Positions 15,989-21,175 of a stretch of DNA of 21,175 nt are shown one piece after another (position 1 is the first letter of the stretch; every line of letters starts with the position of its first letter). Source of the DNA: CBFGRV01 sp965651265 (lineage in GTDB: Bacteria > Bacteroidota > Rhodothermia > Rhodothermales > VXPQ01); the NCBI GenBank assembly GCA_965651265.1, contig CBFGRV010000052.1:1-21175 (forward strand), read 5' to 3'. Both the position numbers and the translations under genes were made by a program. Under the pieces are notes generated by a model that was given only the letters and a program-made list of their open reading frames with translations, was not told the DNA's origin and ran no database searches.

Positions 15989-16747
15989 TTACTCCAGGCG
16001 ATCGAGAAGGCGCAGCGCGTCATACGGCGCCGCCCCCTCTGCATCGTTGTCGAAATAAACATGCACGTCCCGGCCTTCGCTCATCCACGACCGCGCCTTC
16101 TCCGCCCAGCCATCGAGCTGAGCGTCGCTGTAGGCCGAGGCATACGTTCGCGTGTGCCCGTGGAGGCGAACGTAGACCAGGTCCGTGGTCACTGCATCCC
16201 ACAATGGCCAATTCGCGGCATCCGACTGACATACGGCGAGGTTGTGGTCGGCCATCACACGGGCGACTTCATCATTGAACCAGCTTGGATGTCGGAACTC
16301 GATGGCGTGGCGCACGGCCCGCCACCTTCGTGATAACGTGCGGGCGAAGCTCTCGATCCGCTCCAGATTGAGCGCAAACGATCCCTGTAGCTGCCACACC
16401 ACGACGGCCAGCTTGCGGCCAAGCGGGCGCATGTTCTCACGCGAGATGACTATGGTCTCATCCGCATCGAGCAGTTTTTTGTTGTGGGTGACGAACCGGT
16501 GGCCCTTCGCAGCGAAGACAAAATCGGGCGGGGTTCGCTCCTTCCAATGCTTCAACGTGGAGGATGATTGCAGCCTGTAGAACGTCCCATTTGCCTCGAG
16601 GCCGGTGAATCGCTCCGCACAGTATTCGAGCCACCTGCTCCGCGGCACTCCCGCGAAGAAATCGTTCTTCCAGCCGTCGTAGGCCCATCCACTCGTGCCG
16701 ATGAAAGCGTGCCCGGGCATCCCGCTCGTCGACTCGGTCCTTGTCAC
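15989..16747 (-). CDS. DUF72 (YecE-like) protein
   Basis: Protein of 252 aa, normal for DUF72, a TIM-barrel-like family of unknown function. Diagnostic segments are F-I-G-T-S-G-W-A-Y near the N-terminus, L-E-A-N-G-T-F-Y-R-L, F-A-A-K-G-H-R-F-V-T-H, E-F-R-H-P-S-W and Y-V-R-L-H-G-H. The C-terminal V-Y-F-D-N-D-A-E-G-A-A motif is also typical. The start is taken as the GTG at 16747, because GTGA overlaps the stop of the upstream glycosyltransferase gene, a common sign of translational coupling. An ATG at 16720 is the alternative and would remove nine residues. The product is cytoplasmic. It sits between a GT4 enzyme and a methyltransferase in one operon. The function cannot be stated. Confidence 0.9.
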   Translation of the reverse strand: MTRTESTSGMPGHAFIGTSGWAYDGWKNDFFAGVPRSRWLEYCAERFTGLEANGTFYRLQSSSTLKHWKERTPPDFVFAAKGHRFVTHNKKLLDADETIVISRENMRPLGRKLAVVVWQLQGSFALNLERIESFARTLSRRWRAVRHAIEFRHPSWFNDEVARVMADHNLAVCQSDAANWPLWDAVTTDLVYVRLHGHTRTYASAYSDAQLDGWAEKARSWMSEGRDVHVYFDNDAEGAAPYDALRLLDRLE

Positions 16748-17925
16748 GCCGCCACCGTGGTCGAAGTGGCCACTCTTTCGAACGCGTTTCGATAAATGTC
16801 ATCCAACCGGGCCGCCAGGACGTCGAAGCTCAGAGCGGCCTCGAAGTGCTCACGAACGCGTGCGCGATGCAGGGGGAGGCACGCGAGCGAGGAAGCCACG
16901 GCGCTCCGGGCCAGGGCCTCGCAATCGCCGGGAGGAAATAGCCCGCCGAGGCGCCCATCGCCCGTCATCGCCCGAAACGACGGAATGTCCGTCACGATCG
17001 GAATCACCCCGCAGGCCATGGCCTCCAGCACTGCGCAGCCGCTATACTCTCGACGGCTCGCCTGCAGCAGGAAGTCCGCGCTGTTGTAGATGAGCGGCAT
17101 CTGCTCGAGCGGCGCACGCCCACGCAAGAGCACGCGGCCGCGCAGATCGGATCTCGATTGGATGAACCCCTGCACGTCCCGCAGAAGAGGCGCATCCGTA
17201 TAGAACATATGCAGCCGCGCGGATGGCCAGATCTGTGCGATGCGTTCGAATCCGCGCAGCGTCGTGAGCGGATCCTTGATCGCGTCCAGCCGCGCGGTTG
17301 ACAGAAAGACGGGCTGGCCCTCCATGCCGGTCGCGGCACGGGCAGCCTCCCGGTCCGCCGGTGCGAAATCGCTGGAGGTCTCCATGAACTCGCTGACCGA
17401 CGCCTCATCGTCGATCAGGCCCGCCTCGATGAAAGGAGCCGCATGTTCGCGCGTCGTGAAGAGGAATCGCTGGGTCCTCGCGAAGGCCGTTCGCTGCAGC
17501 CGCCTGGCAAATGGATTCGGGGACGGAAGCCCCCCGTGGTATTGAAGGATAAAACTGGCCTCCGGCAGCGCCCGTCGAACGAGCAGGTGATTCAGATATA
17601 GGCTGGAGCCGTGCCAGTGAACGATGTCAGGCTGAAGGAGCCGGATTTTTCGGACGGCCCTCACCGCCGGAAGCTGGCGTGACAGGCGCCGCCAGGTCGA
17701 TGACCCTGCAGAGGCCCGTGAGTGGGTCCGCACGAAATGGTAATCGACCCCGCCTCTCCGAATGTGCGCGTCGCTGGCGAAAGACTGCACCACGTGCACG
17801 GCGTATCCGCGCGCCGCCATTCTCACAGGCAGCTCTCGGAGGAGCGGCGTTTCGGCAAGGAATCGCTCCGGATCGCCGATCTCCGGCGAAAAGAATGATC
17901 CGAAACAGACGGTACGTGCTCGCAT
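16744..17925 (-). CDS. GT4 family glycosyltransferase
   Basis: GT-B fold retaining glycosyltransferase of 393 aa. The ATG at 17925 begins M-R-A-R-T-V-C-F-G-S-F-F-S-P-E, the first beta strand of the N-terminal Rossmann domain. Open frame further upstream is arginine-rich and not family-like. Also visible are I-V-H-W-H-G-S-S, F-L-S-T-A-R-L-D-A-I-K-D-P at the start of the donor domain, and an E-x7-E motif at Glu293 and Glu301 (E-Y-S-G-C-A-V-L-E-A-M-A-C-G), which binds the nucleotide-sugar donor in GT4 enzymes. It is the first gene of the operon with DUF72 and methyltransferase. It lacks the usual polysaccharide cluster partners (Wzx, Wzy, other transferases), so acceptor and product are unknown. 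Cytoplasmic or peripheral on the inner membrane. Confidence 0.9.
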   Translation of the reverse strand: MRARTVCFGSFFSPEIGDPERFLAETPLLRELPVRMAARGYAVHVVQSFASDAHIRRGGVDYHFVRTHSRASAGSSTWRRLSRQLPAVRAVRKIRLLQPDIVHWHGSSLYLNHLLVRRALPEASFILQYHGGLPSPNPFARRLQRTAFARTQRFLFTTREHAAPFIEAGLIDDEASVSEFMETSSDFAPADREAARAATGMEGQPVFLSTARLDAIKDPLTTLRGFERIAQIWPSARLHMFYTDAPLLRDVQGFIQSRSDLRGRVLLRGRAPLEQMPLIYNSADFLLQASRREYSGCAVLEAMACGVIPIVTDIPSFRAMTGDGRLGGLFPPGDCEALARSAVASSLACLPLHRARVREHFEAALSFDVLAARLDDIYRNAFERVATSTTVAA

Positions 17926-18078
17926 GTGCCGACTCGTGCTTGCATGGCGGATGCCTCGAGTCGCATGTAACGCCGCCGAGAGCTGATCGCGCCGGAGAGC
18001 CATGCCCGTTTTCCGGGCCGGCACCCTCAAGATCGCGAAGTTACCAGTCTGTATCGCACTGGTTGCGAGCCGGTTACC

Positions 18079-18108
18079 TTGTTGCGGCACAAACCTCCTG
18101 CAACTTTG
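18079..18108 (+). promoter_or_regulatory. Possible Bacteroidota-type promoter of the DUF1328 gene
   Basis: TTG at 18079-18081 and CAACTTTG at 18101-18108 are separated by 19 nt. This resembles the -33 TTTG / -7 TAnnTTTG promoter of Bacteroidota, with one mismatch in the -7 box. It would start transcription roughly 40 nt before the ATG at 18153. Inferred from sequence only. Confidence 0.4.
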
Positions 18109-18140
18109 CGTATGCCACCAGCCAATGCGAACCATCCATT

Positions 18141-18146
18141 AGGAGG
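18141..18146 (+). promoter_or_regulatory. Strong ribosome binding site of the DUF1328 gene
   Basis: A full AGGAGG six nt before ATG 18153, the best Shine-Dalgarno placement in the window. It fixes the start of a 48-residue gene that would otherwise be hidden in a longer open frame beginning at 17679, inside the antisense glycosyltransferase gene. Confidence 0.85.
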
Positions 18147-18152
18147 CATTCC

Positions 18153-18299
18153 ATGCTTGAAGCCATTATCGTACTCGCCGTAATTGCACTCGTTGCCGCA
18201 TTGCTCGGATTCCGAGGGGTGGCGGGCCTTACCGCCGGAGTTGCAAAGGTCTTATTGGTCGTATTCCTCGTACTGGTGGTAATTGCATTCCTGCTTTAA
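18153..18299 (+). CDS. DUF1328 small membrane protein (YtjA-like)
   Basis: Protein of 48 aa. It starts MLEAIIVLAVIALVAALLGF, then R-G-V-A-G-L, then a second hydrophobic segment from V-A-K-V-L-L to the C-terminus, giving two transmembrane helices. This is the length and pattern of the DUF1328 (YtjA) family of inner-membrane proteins. No molecular function is established; some members are reported with stress-induced gene sets. It is a single-gene unit with its own probable promoter, a strong RBS and a terminator, divergent from the glycosyltransferase operon. High hydrophobicity and the optimal RBS suggest it is made in quantity. Confidence 0.88.
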   Translation: MLEAIIVLAVIALVAALLGFRGVAGLTAGVAKVLLVVFLVLVVIAFLL

Positions 18300-18314
18300 C
18301 GAGTCGTGTAGTCG

Positions 18315-18349
18315 GGCCGTGCGGCGTCCAGGCGCTGCACGGCCTTTTT
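18315..18349 (+). terminator. Rho-independent terminator after the DUF1328 gene
   Basis: Stem GGCCGTGC (18315-18322) pairs with GCACGGCC (18337-18344). The stem extends through a G-T wobble and three more G-C pairs to a 6-nt loop, and is followed directly by TTTTT (18345-18349). There is no T-run on the other side, so it should work only for plus-strand transcription. Confidence 0.9.
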
Positions 18350-18366
18350 GTATCCGTGCGACTTTT

Positions 18367-18397
18367 TCGAATGGGCGGCTTCCTGTCGAATGGCGGC
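18367..18397. repeat. Short direct repeat between terminator and T9SS gene
   Basis: TCGAATGGGCGGC (18367-18379) and TCGAATGGCGGC (18386-18397) are near-identical direct copies separated by 6 nt, differing by one inserted G. They lie just after the stop codon of the minus-strand surface protein gene. No function is evident. Confidence 0.6.
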
Positions 18398-18400
18398 AAC

Positions 18401-21175
18401 CTATCGAATAAGCAGCATGCTCTTCGCCTTCAGGAAACCCTGCCCCTCCATCTGATAGAAGTACGCCCCGGTTGCGAGTCCATCGGCGTTGAAGACGAGC
18501 TCGTATCGCCCCGCGGCCATTTCTTTGTCGGCCAGTACGGCCACTAGCCGGCCCGCCGCATCGAACAGTCGAATGATGACACGACCGGATTTCGGCACGG
18601 CGAAGGGGATCGTGGTCGTCGGATTGAAGGGATTCGGGTAGTTCTGATGGAGCTCGAACGTGCGAGGCAGCTCGGCATCCTCCACCGTATGGACGGCCGT
18701 TTCGGCCTCCACGACGAGCGAAACCGTCACACTCGTGTCGGCGCCTGCGGCATTTGTCGCAATGACGAAATACTCGCCCGCGTGAACGAGCTGAACGGCA
18801 TCAAACGAGAGGAGGGCGGACGTTTGTCCGATGAGCGGCATGCCGTTGCGATACCACACGAAATCCGGGGCCGGGACGCCACTCGCCTGGACCTCGAGTG
18901 CAGCAGGATCGCCCTGCCTGGCCACCAGGTCGGTGGGTTCGACCACGATCTGCGGCGGTGAGGGCACAGGATGAACCGTCAGTTGCGCGGAGCGCGTGGT
19001 ATCGACTCCGCTCGCGCTCACGAGAAGCGCACGGTATAATCCGGCGTCATCTGCCTGGGCTGCCGGAATCCGCAGCGTGTCGGATGTTGCCCCGGCGACG
19101 TCCTGCCCGTTGTGCTGCCACTGGATGTCCGGGGCGGGCAGGCCGGACGCGGACACGACGAATTCGGCGGGCTCGCCCACTACGACGGATACGTCCGCCG
19201 GCTGCCGGACGACGACCGGGGGAGCCGGATCCTCGACGATGAAGACCGAGGAGCTCACCTCACTCGCGAAATATCCGGACTTGAAGCACCTTGCTTGCAG
19301 GGTCGCGGACTCATCGAGCTGGATCGGTCCCGCATACTGCGGCGACTCCTCATGCGGCTCGCTGCCGTCGAGCGTGTAGCGAATGGTCGCCCCCGCCGTG
19401 ATGGTCGCCAGCTCGACATCCACCTGCCCCACGAAAGCCCCACCACCGGGCGTTATGGTTGGCGCGGCGCACTCGAGCCGGAAAGTGGCCTGTGCCACGT
19501 CGCTCGGCTGGAAGAATTGCCGCGTCGCCTGCGCGTGGAGGGTGAGGCTGCGTTGTACCTGGAAGGGGCCGTTGTAATTACCGGCGGCCTGCGGATCGAT
19601 TTCCGGCGGGACGCCATCCGTCGTGTAGAATATTCGCACCCCCTGTGTGGCGGGCACCGTCGCGGCCGTGATCGTTACCTCGACGTTGTTATAAAAGGTG
19701 CCGCCGGCGGGCGCGATCTCCGGAAGCGTCGTGATCCCAAGCGGCTCGTGTACGCGGTAATTCCGCTGGTTGACCTCACTGGCGAGGAGGCCATCCTTGA
19801 AACTGACGGCCCGCACGAACCAGTTGCCCAACCCCAGCTCGAACGGCCCCGTGTAGAGTGTGGATGCCGCGGTGGGCACCGGTGGCACGCCATCCTGCGC
19901 GATGGTGTAGCGAATCTGGGCACCCTGCGTGTGCGTCAGCAGCCGCACTTCGACTTCATCCACGAAATCCCCTGAGCTGAAGGGCTGAAAGACCGGGGAG
20001 TCTGCCCGCTCCGTGCTCGCATCGTAGACGGTAAAATTCGCCGATACCACCTCACTGGGCCCAAACTGGATCTGATACGCGATCGCCTTCAACTCGTACG
20101 TGCCTTTGGACAGCTGGATGGGGCCTGAGTAATGCTCGGAAAGGAAGTCGGGGGTTTCGCCGTTGAGCGTGTAGAAGACGTCCGTGCCCGGTGCCGCTAT
20201 GATCTGGACGGCCAGCGGTTCGATGAATTCGCCACCTGCAGGGAGAATTTGAGGTGCGCCGGCTCGCGCATCGATCGTGATCTCGGCAACGGCCGACTCA
20301 CTGGGCAGATGGCCGTCGCGGAAGGCCCTCGCCCGTACCACGAACGGCCGTGTGGGTCCGGTCAGGGGCGCGGAGATCGTGAAGGGCTGCGTGTAGAGCC
20401 GTGACCGAATGTCGCCCGGCTCCGGCTCGACGACCTGACCAACCTCGCTGATGGTGTAGTAGAGCGCCGCGTCGGCGAGCTCGTGATCGAGCGTGACGGG
20501 CGTCGGCTGAGAGAAGGTACCGGCCGCAGGCGTGATGGTGGGAGGATCCAGCGGCACCATGGACGGGCACGCAACATCCTCACCGAGCTGCCGCTTGAAG
20601 ATCTGTGCGTATGCGGCACAATGGCCGAAGATCATCGGAGGAGCCTTGCTCCACTGGTTGTCGTCATCCAGGGAGCGGATGAAGCCCAGCATGAAATTGT
20701 CGAGGCCCGCACAATTGCTGACACCGAGGTCGCTGCAGAGTCGAACACGGGCCGTATCGCTAAGGAGGATGAGCTTGGTCATCAACATCGTGTTGTAGGC
20801 CGGCGCGAAGGCGTGCTCGTCCCACGTCTCGGGACCGAATCCATCGTCATCGGGCAATCCAAGAACATCCCGGTTCAAGCGCGCCAGCGAAATGGGCATG
20901 GCGACCTCCTGATTCACGATGTCGAAGTTGTACCCGGGGAGGTTTACGATCTGATCGAAGAGTGCCGTCGGGCTGATCACGCGATCCTTCAACTCATCGG
21001 CCGACAATCCGAACGCGGCCAGGAGAATGGCATCGATAGTAGCGGTTCGCAGCATAGTGAGCTGATCCTCGATGGCCTGCAGGCCCAGCATCTGTTTGAT
21101 GCCGTTGACGAAGATGATGAAGTCGCCCACGATCCCGGGGACGCCCAGCATCTCCAGGAGGTATTCGTTGCGATA
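18401..21175 (-). CDS. Large T9SS-exported surface protein with chitobiase-C-like and Ig-like domains (5' end cut by window edge)
   Basis: The frame stays open to the right edge: eight codons precede the first Met at 21151, reading Y-R-N-E-Y-L-L-E, so the N-terminus and signal peptide lie outside. At least 924 residues are visible. Numbered from that Met, residues 1-200 are an unrecognised mostly helical domain (F-A-P-A-Y-N-T-M-L-M-T-K-L, then I-F-G-H-C-A-A-Y-A-Q-I-F). Residues ~201-639 hold five chitobiase/beta-hexosaminidase C-terminal-like repeats (P-x-I-x-P-A-G-G-x-F, I-R-Y-T-L-D-G-S-E-P, Y-x-G-P, A-S-E-V). Residues ~640-820 hold two Ig-like domains (Q-W-Q-H-N-G and V-W-Y-R-N-G). Residues ~834-916 are a T9SS type A sorting domain (QNYPNPFNPTTTIPF). 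The repeats are likely a stalk or glycan-binding array that displays the N-terminal domain at the cell surface. No catalytic domain was recognised. Confidence 0.9.
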   Translation of the reverse strand, partial: YRNEYLLEMLGVPGIVGDFIIFVNGIKQMLGLQAIEDQLTMLRTATIDAILLAAFGLSADELKDRVISPTALFDQIVNLPGYNFDIVNQEVAMPISLARLNRDVLGLPDDDGFGPETWDEHAFAPAYNTMLMTKLILLSDTARVRLCSDLGVSNCAGLDNFMLGFIRSLDDDNQWSKAPPMIFGHCAAYAQIFKRQLGEDVACPSMVPLDPPTITPAAGTFSQPTPVTLDHELADAALYYTISEVGQVVEPEPGDIRSRLYTQPFTISAPLTGPTRPFVVRARAFRDGHLPSESAVAEITIDARAGAPQILPAGGEFIEPLAVQIIAAPGTDVFYTLNGETPDFLSEHYSGPIQLSKGTYELKAIAYQIQFGPSEVVSANFTVYDASTERADSPVFQPFSSGDFVDEVEVRLLTHTQGAQIRYTIAQDGVPPVPTAASTLYTGPFELGLGNWFVRAVSFKDGLLASEVNQRNYRVHEPLGITTLPEIAPAGGTFYNNVEVTITAATVPATQGVRIFYTTDGVPPEIDPQAAGNYNGPFQVQRSLTLHAQATRQFFQPSDVAQATFRLECAAPTITPGGGAFVGQVDVELATITAGATIRYTLDGSEPHEESPQYAGPIQLDESATLQARCFKSGYFASEVSSSVFIVEDPAPPVVVRQPADVSVVVGEPAEFVVSASGLPAPDIQWQHNGQDVAGATSDTLRIPAAQADDAGLYRALLVSASGVDTTRSAQLTVHPVPSPPQIVVEPTDLVARQGDPAALEVQASGVPAPDFVWYRNGMPLIGQTSALLSFDAVQLVHAGEYFVIATNAAGADTSVTVSLVVEAETAVHTVEDAELPRTFELHQNYPNPFNPTTTIPFAVPKSGRVIIRLFDAAGRLVAVLADKEMAAGRYELVFNADGLATGAYFYQMEGQGFLKAKSMLLIR

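Noticed and set aside
17240..17256. TTCGAATCC motif resembling a tRNA T-loop
   Set aside because: It lies inside the intact GT4 gene and has no acceptor, D-arm or anticodon arm at the right distances.
17679..18152. Long open frame extending upstream of the DUF1328 gene
   Set aside because: It is Arg/Ser/Pro-rich shadow translation over the GT4 gene and its promoter region. AGGAGG at 18141 sets the true start at 18153.

Overview
The window is GC-rich chromosomal DNA from a member of the FCB superphylum, most like a Rhodothermota/Balneolota-type Bacteroidota relative. The main evidence is two secreted proteins ending in a type IX secretion (T9SS, Por) C-terminal sorting domain with the YPNPF signature (70-1521 and 18401 to the right edge). 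A very large sensor kinase built on periplasmic two-component propellers and a Y_Y_Y domain (1733-5518) supports this, as does one plausible Bacteroidota-style promoter (TTG, 19 nt, CAACTTTG) at 18079-18108. Strong Shine-Dalgarno sites are present but not universal. I saw no tRNA, rRNA, CRISPR array, transposase, integrase or phage gene.

Layout. Left block, all +: a secreted seven-bladed propeller protein, the sensor histidine kinase, and a HtrA/DegP-family serine protease without a signal peptide. Second block: a minus-strand pair (a small coiled-coil membrane protein followed 4 bp later by a GH33 sialidase), divergent from a plus-strand GH15 glucoamylase/trehalase-family enzyme. Third block: a minus-strand FAD/NAD(P) monooxygenase-like flavoprotein, divergent from a plus-strand trio of two lipoproteins and a GH172 (DUF2961) glycosidase. 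Fourth block: a second minus-strand coiled-coil protein paralogous to the first, divergent from a cupin. Fifth block: a tight minus-strand operon (GT4 glycosyltransferase, DUF72 protein, SAM methyltransferase), divergent from a tiny DUF1328 membrane protein that has its own strong RBS and a clean terminator. Right edge: a large T9SS-exported protein with five chitobiase-C-like and two Ig-like domains, cut by the window end.

How it hangs together. Three glycoside hydrolases (GH33, GH15, GH172), a glycosyltransferase and two T9SS surface proteins suggest a carbohydrate-using surface-active lifestyle. There is no SusC/SusD pair, so this is not a classical polysaccharide utilisation locus, and most genes look like independent small transcription units.

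The most unusual signal is the pair of small proteins at 7965-8384 and 14267-14698. They share a conserved N-terminal head (26 of the first 43 residues identical), a stalk of exactly six 11-residue (hendecad) repeats encoded by 33-bp tandem DNA repeats, and a C-terminal membrane anchor. This resembles the head-neck-stalk-anchor plan of the DUF1640/CCDC90 group. Two neighbouring 33-bp units in the first gene are identical, which suggests recent repeat copying. I found no convincing defence system or other clearly novel multi-gene system.
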